Source of the DNA: Sutcliffiella horikoshii
Lineage (GTDB): Bacteria; Bacillota; Bacilli; Bacillales; Bacillaceae_I
Direction: 5' to 3'
Assembly: GCF_008180725.1 (NCBI RefSeq)
Contig: NZ_VTEV01000005.1
Coordinates: forward strand, 62,001-126,000
Length of the DNA stretch: 64,000 nt
The position numbers and the translations under genes were made by a program. The notes under the pieces are model-generated. The model worked only from the letters and a program-made list of their open reading frames with translations, ran no database searches and had not been told where the DNA came from. Of the stretch, positions 16,841-25,500 are shown piece after piece (within the stretch, counting starts at the first letter, position 1; every line of letters starts with the position of its first letter).

Positions 16841-17569
16841 CTAATAATCTACACCACCCCCGCTATATTTCTCCAAAAACCCGTTCAAAATTCGGTTATA
16901 GACCTCTGGCTGCTCGGAATATACCAGATGTCCGGCAAAAGGTATGACCGATACGTGTATTTGCTTATTTAACCCGGAGAAAAAGACGGCCCCATTCGTT
17001 TCATTCTCGTTTTCCTCTCCTACTATAAACAATGTCGGCATCTCTAGCTCACCCAAATCGCAGGTTTCTTCAAATGGATAGGAATCTTCTTGCTTAGCCA
17101 AATGGATAAAGTCCCTCCAACCTTCACCATGAAGCTGGTCAAAGTAGGCTCCTATTTGTTCTTTTTCCAAAAGCCTAGATTGCTGTTCTACCATATTCTT
17201 ATGTATTTCCGACCAATTAGAAGGCTTCTCCGTCATCATCCCCGAAAGGGTTAAAGTCTTCACTTTCTTAGGAAACCTTTTCGCTAAAAATAGTCCCACC
17301 AATGCACCGATGGAACAGCCAACAACATGAGCAGATTCCACACCTAAGTGATCCAACGTATCTTTTATATCTGAAGCACTATCCTCATAATAATTAGAGA
17401 GATCTCTTGATGAGGACTTCCCGTGCCCCCTCAAGTCTGGAAAAATCACCTTAAATCCCGACTTAAAATAATCCCGTTGTTCTTCAAAATCAGTCATCCC
17501 CGTTTGCAAGCCTGTATGTAAAAAAACAATTGGTTCTCCATCTCCAAAAACATCTGTATGTAATAACAT
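16841..17569 (-). CDS. Alpha/beta hydrolase
   Basis: This 242-residue cytoplasmic protein has the alpha/beta-hydrolase pattern. There is an H-T-G-L oxyanion motif (VFLHTGLQTG), the DLRGHGKS strand turn, the nucleophile elbow G-C-S-I-G (VVGCSIGALVG, about residue 86), the acid in TLFIVGEENENE and the histidine in PFAGHLVYSEQ. It has no signal peptide. The substrate is unknown; it could be an esterase or a C-C bond hydrolase. Confidence 0.88.
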   Translation of the reverse strand: MLLHTDVFGDGEPIVFLHTGLQTGMTDFEEQRDYFKSGFKVIFPDLRGHGKSSSRDLSNYYEDSASDIKDTLDHLGVESAHVVGCSIGALVGLFLAKRFPKKVKTLTLSGMMTEKPSNWSEIHKNMVEQQSRLLEKEQIGAYFDQLHGEGWRDFIHLAKQEDSYPFEETCDLGELEMPTLFIVGEENENETNGAVFFSGLNKQIHVSVIPFAGHLVYSEQPEVYNRILNGFLEKYSGGGVDY

Positions 17570-17689
17570 ATATCCCCCACCCCTTCCTCAATCTTTTTTG
17601 TTTCAACCAATTCATGAGAAAAACAATGCTGACTTTTGGTAAAACAACCTTCCACTTCTAATCTTCCTTACAAGTTTTTGGTCCACCAT

Positions 17690-18244
17690 TCACCTCTCCC
17701 ACAATCTACTCACCTCTACTAGCAGATTCCCATCAAACGTTAACTTGTAGATATCCGGCATATCTAAGCTATTCCAAAACGAGAAATCATACTGCTTGTC
17801 AAAATAATTCATGATTAAAACCATTATGTTTCCGTGCGTCCCAATAGCAACGTTTTTCCCTGCGTACTTTTCCAATAGGTGATGGGTGACCTTCACACCC
17901 CTAGCCTGTGCCCCCATGTTGGATTCGCCGCCTTCCCATGCGAAGTTTGGCTTCTCCCAAACTTTCGTGATGGCGGCTGTGAAGTCTTCAGCAGGCTTAG
18001 TTGTCAGCGTACGTTCTTTCAAGGCCTCAAAAATCTCAATCTCCAGCTCGTAATGCTGCGCCACACCCTCCACCGTTTGTACTGCTCTTTTATATGGACT
18101 AGAAACCACCACATCAATATCGTCAGGTTGGACCAAATCTAGTATTCTCTCAGCATCTTTGTATCCTTTTTCTGATAAGGGCCGCTCCAATTCATCGGGT
18201 GTGTAAGTCGAATGAGCATGTCTTATGAAATACAAATTAGTCAA
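17690..18244 (-). CDS. Histidine phosphatase family protein
   Basis: The product of about 184 residues belongs to the phosphoglycerate-mutase-like histidine phosphatases. R-H-A at the N-terminus (LYFIRHAHST) holds the phosphorylated histidine. The second arginine is in SSPYKRAVQT and the second histidine in AIGTHGNIM. The TTG at 18244 is chosen because AGGGGG lies 6 bases upstream; that site overlaps the stop codon of the MFS gene, so the two are coupled. The substrate is unknown. Confidence 0.85.
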   Translation of the reverse strand: MTNLYFIRHAHSTYTPDELERPLSEKGYKDAERILDLVQPDDIDVVVSSPYKRAVQTVEGVAQHYELEIEIFEALKERTLTTKPAEDFTAAITKVWEKPNFAWEGGESNMGAQARGVKVTHHLLEKYAGKNVAIGTHGNIMVLIMNYFDKQYDFSFWNSLDMPDIYKLTFDGNLLVEVSRLWER

Positions 18245-18255
18245 AATAATCCCCC

Positions 18256-19470
18256 TCAAATGGAAACCTCTTCGCTAAAATAACTTGCTTTCGATGGCCT
18301 GATGATGGTAATTAGTAAAACCAGAGCAAACAAAGTAGAAACACCTGAAAATATCAGACAAACAAGTTGTAAAGGGAACACCTCAGCCGCAAATCCCAGG
18401 AGCAAGGTAAGTGCTATTTGCAACATACCTTGGAACATTTCTGTTAAACTTGCGAATCTCCCCATAATATCAACAGGAACATTGTTCTGAAAAAATGTCG
18501 CGTACCCTGCATTGGCAAATGCCATGAAAAAGCCGAGAAATACAAATGCAACCGTTGCTGTAAGAAAGTCGTAAGAAGCATAAAAGGCTACATATCCGGC
18601 GGAGGTTAGAAGCATCCCAACTCCTAAATAAACTTTTAATGACACTCTTTTTGCCACCAAAGCCGAGACAAACGCACCGCCCAATGCACCGAGTCCCGTT
18701 AAACTAACAATCAGCCCATAATCACGGTCAGACAACTCCAGTACCTTTTTGATAAAAGTCACCTCTTGCGAATCCAAAGCAAACCCAAGTAACATCGCTG
18801 ATTGGAACAGAAAATAAACAGTGATGAAAAATCTTGCTTTCATAGAGAAGTCTTTGACAACGTTCCAATCTCCCAACAAAGTTTGCAAGCGGATTGGTTC
18901 CCGGTTGTTTTCAACCTTCTCGTCCACATCCGGTAGCAAAAAGATGAAGAATGCACATACTAAAAACGTTACAGCATTGATCACTATACATATGTCGGTA
19001 CTCACATACATGATGAGGAACCCGGCAATGGCCGGCCCCAAAAGGAACGCACCAGAGCTTGTCATGCTTAATAACGAGTTAAATCTTTTACGCTCGCTGA
19101 CCGGAATAAGTTTCGTTATGTAGACAGAAGAACTAGGTCCAAAAAATGCACCCACCATATTGATAACCAACAAAATAAAGTAGATAGTCCAAAGGGAATC
19201 TATAAATGGAATGAGGAACACCAATCCCCCACGAGCAACATCCACCCAGATCATCAGCTTCCTTTTGTTCACCCTATCAATGACACTTCCAGACCACGTA
19301 TTGGTTAATAAAATGGCTATTGGCCTGATTATGTATAGCCCCGCAACAGCCGCTGCTGAACCAGTCATATTAAGAATGGATATATTTAGTGCGATTAGGT
19401 AAATCCAACTCCCCAAATAAGATATGCCAATTCCGGCAATCAATAAGAGAGGGTACTTCCAAGAAGACAT
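18256..19470 (-). CDS. MFS transporter
   Basis: This protein of about 404 residues has twelve predicted membrane helices and the MFS loop motif after helix 2 (GSVIDRVNKRKLM, a D-R-x-x-x-R/K-K type). It resembles the MFS_3/enterobactin exporter-like and macrolide-efflux-like family, suggesting export of a small molecule. The ATG at 19470 follows AAAAGGGTGG; an ATG further upstream (19512) has no site. It is co-transcribed with the histidine phosphatase. The substrate cannot be inferred. Confidence 0.87.
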   Translation of the reverse strand: MSSWKYPLLLIAGIGISYLGSWIYLIALNISILNMTGSAAAVAGLYIIRPIAILLTNTWSGSVIDRVNKRKLMIWVDVARGGLVFLIPFIDSLWTIYFILLVINMVGAFFGPSSSVYITKLIPVSERKRFNSLLSMTSSGAFLLGPAIAGFLIMYVSTDICIVINAVTFLVCAFFIFLLPDVDEKVENNREPIRLQTLLGDWNVVKDFSMKARFFITVYFLFQSAMLLGFALDSQEVTFIKKVLELSDRDYGLIVSLTGLGALGGAFVSALVAKRVSLKVYLGVGMLLTSAGYVAFYASYDFLTATVAFVFLGFFMAFANAGYATFFQNNVPVDIMGRFASLTEMFQGMLQIALTLLLGFAAEVFPLQLVCLIFSGVSTLFALVLLITIIRPSKASYFSEEVSI

Positions 19471-19507
19471 GTGACCACCCTTTTCTCTTTTCAATACATA
19501 AAAGAAA

Positions 19508-19531
19508 AGCATCGGAACTCCTCCCGATGCC
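19508..19531 (-). terminator. Rho-independent terminator
   Basis: On the minus strand GCATCGG pairs with CCGATGC around an 8-nt loop and TTTTCTTTT follows. It ends the unit containing the genes at 19657-20542 and separates it from the MFS gene. Confidence 0.8.
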
Positions 19532-19656
19532 GCTTATCACTTACAAATATTACTATATCATACTATTCAGAAAAAAGTTCCGGGATTTATTCGTTTACGA
19601 GTTATCCCCCTGCAACCCCCATGACAACAATTGCGATGACAATCATCCTCAGTTCC

Positions 19657-19962
19657 TTACGCTTCTCCGTAAAACTCCACATAATGAAAAATACCGAATT
19701 TCCTAACAAGGTAATTTCTCAATTCTCCCTGTGTCGCTTTTTCAATAGGCGGTTTGGTCAAGGTATATGCTCTACCGTTTAATTCTTTAAACTTTTCTTG
19801 ATCCACTCGGTTATGATATTCATCATCTTCGATATCCGTTGTGAGAGCGATTATTGGATAGCCACTGAAGAAGACATAGGTTCTTAATGCAGTGTGGGGA
19901 GTGGAATGGAGCAATAGAACAACAGCAATAAGAGAGATTAGTATGATAAGATTCTTATTCAT
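19657..19962 (-). CDS. Small single-pass membrane protein
   Basis: This protein of about 101 residues has one N-terminal membrane segment (NLIILISLIAVVLLLHS) followed by a soluble tail with TKPPIEKATQGELRNYLVRKFG. The ATG at 19962 is taken as the start; a TTG at 19989 would overlap the upstream stop. It follows the membrane protein gene at 19986 and shares its operon. Its function is unknown. Confidence 0.55.
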   Translation of the reverse strand: MNKNLIILISLIAVVLLLHSTPHTALRTYVFFSGYPIIALTTDIEDDEYHNRVDQEKFKELNGRAYTLTKPPIEKATQGELRNYLVRKFGIFHYVEFYGEA

Positions 19963-19985
19963 AAATGAGATGCCCCCACCGGATA

Positions 19986-20264
19986 TCAAACTGCTGTTCG
20001 TGAAGTTGACCTTAGTAGTAATCTTGTCAAATTAATTATGCTTATTAGCAATGTGCATAGTCCTGCAATAAAGAACCCAATCGCATAAGTTGGCATGTTC
20101 GCTTCTAATACTCTGTCGTTAATCTCCAATCCAAGAAAATACACTCCAATACCACCACCATCAACATTTGATCCGAATGACCAAAGTTGGAGGCCTTTCG
20201 AAATACATAAAATCGTGAAAATGGCCAGTGAAATAGATACTAACCAACGGATTTTAAGATTCAA
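19986..20264 (-). CDS. Small two-pass membrane protein
   Basis: The 92-residue protein has two hydrophobic segments (about residues 8-24 and 58-82) around a short Gly-rich outer loop (GSNVDGGGIGVYFLGLE). The TTG start at 20264 follows GGAGGG by 9 bases. It is followed closely by another membrane protein gene. I do not recognise the family. Confidence 0.6.
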   Translation of the reverse strand: MNLKIRWLVSISLAIFTILCISKGLQLWSFGSNVDGGGIGVYFLGLEINDRVLEANMPTYAIGFFIAGLCTLLISIINLTRLLLRSTSRTAV

Positions 20265-20287
20265 TTTTGTAATCCCTCCCCTATTCC

Positions 20288-20542
20288 CTACTTATTTTGT
20301 TTATCAGAGTTTGCACTTTGCTCATTGCCTCTTTTAAAATTCCCTGTTATTTTTGCCATTATCAATTGCTTAGCTTTATCATCCTCGGCAGCTTCCATCC
20401 GAACTAGAAATTTATTCGCTTCTTTTCCTTTTAGAACTTTTACTTGTCTATTTTCATAATCTAGGAAGATAGTATTATCCTTTGAGATGCGATAGCTGAA
20501 AGGTGATTCATCTAGCTTGTTTCTTTTATCGATATTCTTCAT
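20288..20542 (-). CDS. Conserved hypothetical protein of Bacillaceae
   Basis: This 84-residue charged soluble protein has the pattern FSYRISKDNTIFLDYENRQV then KVLKGKEANKFL. I believe this recurs as a conserved hypothetical protein in Bacillaceae. A GGGAGG site precedes the ATG. It follows the 21-bp repeat array E, whose last copies lie in its leader. Its role is unknown. Confidence 0.7.
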   Translation of the reverse strand: MKNIDKRNKLDESPFSYRISKDNTIFLDYENRQVKVLKGKEANKFLVRMEAAEDDKAKQLIMAKITGNFKRGNEQSANSDKQNK

Positions 20543-20559
20543 TTTTTAAGCCTCCCTCT

Positions 20560-20802
20560 GGCCACCAACTTTGTAAATGTCCAAAGTTATCGTGATTTTG
20601 ACCGAAGTTTTTTGAAAGTTGACCGAAGATTTCTTGAAGTTGACCGAAGAATCGGGAAAGTTGGCCGAACCAAAATTTCAAATGACCAAACATCTTAATT
20701 TGCTGACCGAAGGCCCGACTCAAATGTCCGAAACACCTCTAAAAATAACAATTAAATGGCCGAAGCTGATAGAGAAATGTCCGAACGAATTTTCCAAGGA
20801 GG
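20560..20802. repeat. Array E, 21-bp repeats of TGACCGAA type
   Basis: The core CCGAA or CCAAA occurs at 20581, 20602, 20623, 20644, 20665, 20686, 20707 and 20728, always 21 bp apart. It reappears at 20760 and 20781, after one 32-bp step and then another 21 bp. Because 21 is a multiple of three, the minus strand reads as a heptad-repeat peptide (FGQL units) from a TTG at 20723 to a stop at 20526. The copies at 20760 and 20781 lie outside that frame, so the pattern is at the DNA level. It occupies the leader of the 20542 gene. Confidence 0.85.
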
Positions 20803-20866
20803 ATTTCCACATAAAATGGCTGATTATACAGCAAAAATCGAACAATCCGTACAACAAGAATCCAAC

Positions 20867-21145
20867 CTACAGATTCTCCCCTGTCACTTTCTTATACACA
20901 CCAGCACCTACCATCCCAACTCCTATCAAAAACAAGACCGGAAACATCAACCACATAACTGCCACTCCCGCGAATCCATCTCCTACATTTACTGCAACTA
21001 TCATCGCCACAATCCAGCTGAAAAATGGTGCAATGGAAAGCATAGTAATAACTCCCCAGATAATCAACGACTTATTGTGATACTTACGGCTAAGGAATAC
21101 CCCCACCCCAATGGACAATACCAATACAATCACTATAAATGGCAT
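20867..21145 (-). CDS. Small three-pass membrane protein
   Basis: This protein of about 92 residues is almost wholly hydrophobic, with three likely membrane segments (FIVIVLVLSIGVGVFL, SLIIWGVITMLSIAPFFSW, GVAVMWLMFPVLFLIGVGMV) and a short basic tail. The ATG at 21145 is chosen because GAAGGAG lies 12 bases upstream; an earlier start at 21205 is unsupported. No family is recognised. It is divergent from the MEDS gene. Confidence 0.65.
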   Translation of the reverse strand: MPFIVIVLVLSIGVGVFLSRKYHNKSLIIWGVITMLSIAPFFSWIVAMIVAVNVGDGFAGVAVMWLMFPVLFLIGVGMVGAGVYKKVTGENL

Positions 21146-21342
21146 CTCTACAACAACTCCTTCTATATTTATGTTCACAGCTACTCTATTTCTTGAAAAA
21201 TCCAACCTATATAAATTCCATATAGTGGTTTATTTTTCCTGCTATTTGTCATTAGATTTATCTTTCCCCCTCCCATCGCTTTTGCCCATTATTTCTAGTA
21301 ATATTGTAAGTAGATTAGAAAAAGCTTTAAAGGGGTGATCAC

Positions 21343-21912
21343 TTGAAAAGCAGAATGAACGATCTGTTTAAAGAGCAAAGGAATATCCATGTTCTTTATT
21401 CCTATGAAGGACGGGAAGAATACTTGGAGAAGTTAGTAGATTTTGTTCAATCAGGGGTATCAGCGGGAGATTATGTTATTGTTATTGAAAACCAACGGAT
21501 TTATCGAATTCTAGAACAGAAGCTGAGCAATCGTATATCAGAAGAGCAAATGAAGTTAGTTCGATGGGTGAACAATTTTGATTTCTATTTTTCTAGTGGA
21601 AGTTACCATCCACCGGCCATTTATGATTACTTTGTAAACACTGTTCAGCATTTTGTAGATAAAAAGCTTCCGTTCCGCTCGTGGGCACATGTAGAGTGGG
21701 CAACAATGGACGGTCCTTTGCATATTGTGGAAGACCTTGAGCGTATCGTGGATAATAGCGTACATCAGCTTGATTTCCCTTTGGTGTGTGCTTATGAAGG
21801 AGCTAAAATGCCAGATTATCTCAGAAATATTTTATTAGAAACACACCCCTATATACTAGTGGAGGATCAATTGGTTGTATCAGAATTCTACAAACCTACT
21901 TTAAATGGGTGA
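21343..21912 (+). CDS. MEDS domain (DcmR-like sensory) protein
   Basis: The 189-residue protein matches the MEDS domain, named for methanogen/methylotroph DcmR sensory proteins. It is also common as a stand-alone protein in Bacillus, including near sporulation or sigma-regulatory genes. Key segments are HVLYSYEGREEYLEKLVDFV, GVSAGDYVIVIEN and RSWAHVEWATMDG. It is probably a signal-binding or regulatory protein with no DNA-binding domain of its own. The TTG start at 21343 follows GGGGTG at good spacing. Confidence 0.8.
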   Translation: MKSRMNDLFKEQRNIHVLYSYEGREEYLEKLVDFVQSGVSAGDYVIVIENQRIYRILEQKLSNRISEEQMKLVRWVNNFDFYFSSGSYHPPAIYDYFVNTVQHFVDKKLPFRSWAHVEWATMDGPLHIVEDLERIVDNSVHQLDFPLVCAYEGAKMPDYLRNILLETHPYILVEDQLVVSEFYKPTLNG

Positions 21913-21913
21913 G

Positions 21914-21950
21914 AAAAGGAGGCTTACCGAAACGATAAGCCCCCTTTTTC
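21914..21950 (+). terminator. Rho-independent terminator
   Basis: AGGAGGCTTA pairs with TAAGCCCCCT around a 9-nt loop with one mismatch, followed by TTTTTC. It ends the MEDS gene and lies against the end of the convergent peptidase gene. Confidence 0.85.
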
Positions 21951-21954
21951 TTAC

Positions 21955-22677
21955 TTATTCCCACCACCAAGACTGCGTACCATATGGGTACTCTACTCGG
22001 CTATCCATATGTGTAAAGCTTCCTTCACTGTAGATTCCGCTAAACCCAGAGCTTTTCGCAGCATTTCGAACAGTAGTCGTACTCACACCTGATACGCTGA
22101 TGTCTGCCGCAATCCCATACGTATGCTGGCTATTGGAAACTCCACCGACATTGCGGTTGTGAGAGATGCTTCTAAAGCCGGAGTTAACATTCATTGGACG
22201 GTTTCCAATTTTTACTCGGATTGCCTCAAGCTTGTACATCATTCGGCGCACATTCTCTTGTACGGTCGCAGCCGATACATTCCCTCCGTTAAACCCGCTT
22301 CCGTCTTTAGAATAAAATTCACTGTAACTGAAGTGTTTCGTTCCATTTGGTGATTCCAACTCATTTAACTTGGCTTGCGTCTGAGGTCCGACTACCCCAT
22401 CCGCCGTCAACCCATATGCACGTTGAAAACGGATGACCGCAGCTTTTGTTCCTGCTCCAAACTGTCCATCTACACTTACAACTGTTTGTTGGGGGGAATC
22501 CGCAGCCCATCCGGCTACACGAATCTGCAACTCCCTTACATCCGAACCACTGGAACCTTCACTTAATGTTCTTGTCCAGTTATATGCCGAGGCCTCTTCT
22601 GCCGTAACCAAGGACAATACCATACCAAGCATTAGAGTAAAACTGAAAGCCAACATCTTCTGATACACTTTAAACAT
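21955..22677 (-). CDS. Secreted peptidoglycan-binding M15-type peptidase
   Basis: This product of about 240 residues has a Sec signal peptide ending near ASAYNW and a peptidoglycan-binding-1 domain (about 40-105, with GSDVRELQIRV and FGAGTKAAVIRFQ). A C-terminal M15_3-type D,D-carboxypeptidase-like domain follows. Its zinc ligands fit H and D of SQHTYGIAADIS and H of FTHMDSR. It should cut peptidoglycan stem peptides in the wall. The ATG at 22677 is preferred over an upstream GTG at 22698. It lies downstream of array F. Confidence 0.87.
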   Translation of the reverse strand: MFKVYQKMLAFSFTLMLGMVLSLVTAEEASAYNWTRTLSEGSSGSDVRELQIRVAGWAADSPQQTVVSVDGQFGAGTKAAVIRFQRAYGLTADGVVGPQTQAKLNELESPNGTKHFSYSEFYSKDGSGFNGGNVSAATVQENVRRMMYKLEAIRVKIGNRPMNVNSGFRSISHNRNVGGVSNSQHTYGIAADISVSGVSTTTVRNAAKSSGFSGIYSEGSFTHMDSRVEYPYGTQSWWWE

Positions 22678-22698
22678 CTTTCCATCTCTCCCAACCAC

Positions 22699-23039
22699 AA
22701 TAGTTTTTTGAATGTCCTGTTCAACTCAAACTGCAGTTACGACAACGATTGATTGCTAGAATTAGAGAGTATTATAAGTATGTAAGTAATCCTCCTCTAC
22801 TAGTTTCTTAGACACTCACATCTTTACGCGGTGCTCTATTAACATAGTAAAGTATATCAAGTGAAAAAAATTCATTTATTCCTATAAGAATGGAACTTTT
22901 TCAAGAACAAAATCGCTAACGCGACCTAAAATCACGTCCAAAGGAAGATTTTAATCTCTCTTAGGACGTTTCTCGCTTTTCGCATAGCATTGAAATAGTG
23001 GCCTTGGCCGGTTCTTACCTTTACGCTTCATCTATGACA
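22699..23039. other. Gap with one long hairpin, no supported gene
   Basis: This stretch contains the promoter side of the M15 peptidase gene. At 22932-22971 ACGTCC and GGACGT flank a mostly paired stem, followed by TTTCTCGCTTTT on the plus strand. A 26-codon very basic frame on the minus strand (start about 23031) has no ribosome binding site, so I do not call it. Confidence 0.4.
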
Positions 23040-23490
23040 TTTTAATAAAGTTTTATTGTCACCGAGGTCTTCATAACGGTGATGAAGACACCTCTCCTCC
23101 TTTTTTCTCGTCACTGAGGTCTTCATAACGGCGATGAGGACACCTCTCCTCCTTTTTTCTCGTCACCGAGGTCTTCATAACGGCGATGAGGACACCTCTC
23201 TTCCTTTTTTCACGTCACTGAGGTCTTCATAACGGCGATGAAGACACCTCTCCTCCTTTTTCACGTCACCGAGGTCTTCATAACGGCGATGAAGACACCT
23301 CTCCTCCTTTTTTCTCGTCACTGAGGTCTTCATAACGGTGATGAGGACACCTCTCCTCCTTTTTTCACGTCACCGAGGTCTTCATAACGGTTATGAAGAC
23401 ACCTCTCCTCCTTTTTTCTCGTCACTGAGGTCTTCATAACGGCGATGAGGACACCTCTCCTCCTTTTTTCACGTCACCGAGGTCTTCATC
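23040..23490. repeat. Tandem array F, 52-bp units (9 copies)
   Basis: The arm GAGGTCTTCAT starts at 23064, 23116, 23168, 23220, 23271, 23323, 23375, 23427 and 23479. Seven steps are 52 bp and one is 51, where a T tract is one base shorter. Each unit has the hairpin GAGGTCTTCAT-N7-ATGAGGACACCTC followed by a pyrimidine tract TCCTCCTTTTTTC, so on the plus strand each copy resembles a weak terminator. The array lies between co-directional minus-strand genes. Confidence 0.92.
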
Positions 23491-23510
23491 CCAACAAATC
23501 GAGCATTCCA

Positions 23511-23546
23511 TTAAAAAAACCATTCGAGTTTTACACCCGAATGGTT
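23511..23546 (-). terminator. Rho-independent terminator
   Basis: On the minus strand AACCATTCG pairs with CGAATGGTT around an 11-nt loop, followed by TTTTTTAATGG. It ends the PepSY/FixH transcript. Confidence 0.88.
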
Positions 23547-23554
23547 AATAAATG

Positions 23555-24028
23555 TTAATGATGATGGCCATGATCTCCATCATCTTCATGTTCTTCCTCT
23601 TCTTCTTCACTTGCCAAGATAGCATCAATTTCTTCTTGACTGAGATCCCCAACCACCATTTGCTTGGTAGGCATCACATGCATGTCACGAGCTGTCACAT
23701 GGGATTGCACACGATAAACTCCTTTTTCTTCAAAAGAATGCTTCACTTCGTATACTCCATAACCAACATGTTCTGCATCAAGAAGGACACTGCTTTCTTT
23801 TCCTTTTTCCACATTCCAAATCTCAAATTGCACTTCTTTGGCATCTGCCACATTTTCATCGCCTTGCGTCACTAAGGTCTTAACCGCAACTTCCTCTTGT
23901 TCTTTCACGTTTTCTGGAAGTTCCATTTCAACCTCTACGATTTCCATCGATGTTTCCTCTTCAGGTGCACTTGTACACCCGACTAACAGTAATAAAAACG
24001 GAACAACAACTAACAATAATTTCTTCAT
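23555..24028 (-). CDS. FixH/YtkA-like lipoprotein with acidic His-rich tail
   Basis: This product of about 157 residues has a lipoprotein signal ending L-L-V-G-C and an outer beta domain of the YtkA/FixH type (IVEVEMELPENVKEQEEVAV, GVYEVKHSFEEKGVYRVQSH). The tail is Glu/Asp/His-rich (EEEEEEHEDDGDHGHHH, last 17 residues), well suited to binding metal ions such as copper. It is the last gene of a cluster with a PepSY membrane protein and a two-component system, which suggests a role in metal handling at the cell surface. An alternative TTG start is at 24037. Confidence 0.8.
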   Translation of the reverse strand: MKKLLLVVVPFLLLLVGCTSAPEEETSMEIVEVEMELPENVKEQEEVAVKTLVTQGDENVADAKEVQFEIWNVEKGKESSVLLDAEHVGYGVYEVKHSFEEKGVYRVQSHVTARDMHVMPTKQMVVGDLSQEEIDAILASEEEEEEHEDDGDHGHHH

Positions 24029-24047
24029 TTTAAACAAGACACCTTTC

Positions 24048-25427
24048 TTACCCTAACCAGGCTTTTAGACGTTTTATTCTAACAAATACAAGTTTATCTA
24101 ATAAAAGCACCACGATAATAGAGATTCCAACCAACGGCATGACAAGTCCTAAAAGTAGCATAATAATGGTAACGGCTCTTTTTATCTTAATATCTACATG
24201 TTTACCTGGAGCACCTAACCCGTTTTCCGGCTTTCTTTTTCGCCACATAATCAGGGAACTTACCATCATGCCAATCAGCCCGATACAGAGTAAAAGTCCT
24301 ATAAGCTGATTAGCCAAGCCAAATAATTTCCCTTCGTGAAGGGCAATTCCGAGTGTGATTGCTTTCCCCATCATTCCATAATCCGCATACCTGACATCTG
24401 TCAGTACCGCTCCACTATATTGATCTACATGCAACGTAGCATTATCATACGGCTTGGAGTGGGATGTGGAAATTGTATACACTCCAGTTTCCCCTTGAGG
24501 CATGGAGATGGAATATGGCTTTTGAACATTATTCATTTCCGCAATTCCTGCGGCGTCATTAAGAGTTAATGGTACATATTGATTATTTTCCGATGCAGGA
24601 ACGGGAACATTCTCAGCAGCCCATGGTACATCTTCTGCAACATCCTTTGTCACGGTAACGGATTCTGGCTTCGGTCCGAAGCTAAAAGAGAATGCCGGAT
24701 ATCCGGTATTCGTCGCTGTTGCCAAACGATTAATTTGCTCCCCCATGACACCTGACCATGGTAGCCCTGTCAAAATTAAGACCAATAGTCCAATAGACAG
24801 CCAGAATGCTGGTACGGCATGCATGTCACGCCAGAACACACGACCTTTGCTTCTTAATCTTGGGAGAACCGTTCCCCAAATGGAGGCACGGTTACGCGGC
24901 CACCAAATATAAAGTCCTGTTAAAATAAGAATAATAGCCCAGCAAGCAGCAAGCTCCACAAGACGGTTCGCTACAGTCCCTCCTACTAGCAGTTCACTGT
25001 GCAATTTCACAAAGATCGTCATCAATTCTTTCTCAACAGGAAGATCTCCCATTACCTTTCCGGAATAGGGATCTACAAAAACACTGACAGGTTGACCATC
25101 TTGCATGGTAGAAAACTTAGTCGTACGGTCTTCTTCACCCAAAATGGACACTCCGCTAATAGAAGCACCAGGATATTCTTCGCGGACTTTTTCAGCCTGA
25201 GAATTAACGGACAAGGTTGTCGCCTTTGTCTCTTCCACGTAATATAGATCCTGATACATAAAGGATTCAATCTGAGGTTTAAATAAGTAAACGGCACCAC
25301 TAAATGCCAGAATGATTAAAAAAGGAGCAAAAATGATTCCAGCATAAAAATGCCATCTCCACATGGTTTGATAGAGGCCATTTCTGGTTTGATTTTTGCT
25401 TTTATCTTGATTTGTCGTATTCTCCAT
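24048..25427 (-). CDS. PepSY-associated TM domain membrane protein
   Basis: This product of about 459 residues matches the PepSY-associated transmembrane family. There is an N-terminal helix after WRWHFYAGIIFAPFLIILAF, a long outer region with PepSY repeats (VFVDPYSGKVMGDLP, LHVDQYSGAVLTDVRYADYG), three further helices, and the typical KLHSELLVGG and ALHEGKLFG segments. Related proteins act in iron-siderophore reduction or respiratory-chain assembly. The ATG at 25427 has AAGGAG at 7 bases; the ATG at 25433 touches the site. It is 74 bp downstream of the histidine kinase gene. Confidence 0.87.
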   Translation of the reverse strand: MENTTNQDKSKNQTRNGLYQTMWRWHFYAGIIFAPFLIILAFSGAVYLFKPQIESFMYQDLYYVEETKATTLSVNSQAEKVREEYPGASISGVSILGEEDRTTKFSTMQDGQPVSVFVDPYSGKVMGDLPVEKELMTIFVKLHSELLVGGTVANRLVELAACWAIILILTGLYIWWPRNRASIWGTVLPRLRSKGRVFWRDMHAVPAFWLSIGLLVLILTGLPWSGVMGEQINRLATATNTGYPAFSFSFGPKPESVTVTKDVAEDVPWAAENVPVPASENNQYVPLTLNDAAGIAEMNNVQKPYSISMPQGETGVYTISTSHSKPYDNATLHVDQYSGAVLTDVRYADYGMMGKAITLGIALHEGKLFGLANQLIGLLLCIGLIGMMVSSLIMWRKRKPENGLGAPGKHVDIKIKRAVTIIMLLLGLVMPLVGISIIVVLLLDKLVFVRIKRLKAWLG

Positions 25428-25500
25428 AAGCATACTCCTTCAAATTTTCTTCGTATGCTTACATTCTGACGGGCAATTGTGAAGAAAGAATGAAGGATGA

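Noticed and set aside
20619-21080. Plus-strand frames across array E and the 20867 gene
   Set aside because: They are open only because of the 21-bp period and run antisense to a better-supported membrane protein gene with a ribosome binding site.
22955-23031. 26-codon basic peptide on the minus strand
   Set aside because: There is no ribosome binding site and no supporting context; the region is better described as a hairpin-bearing gap.
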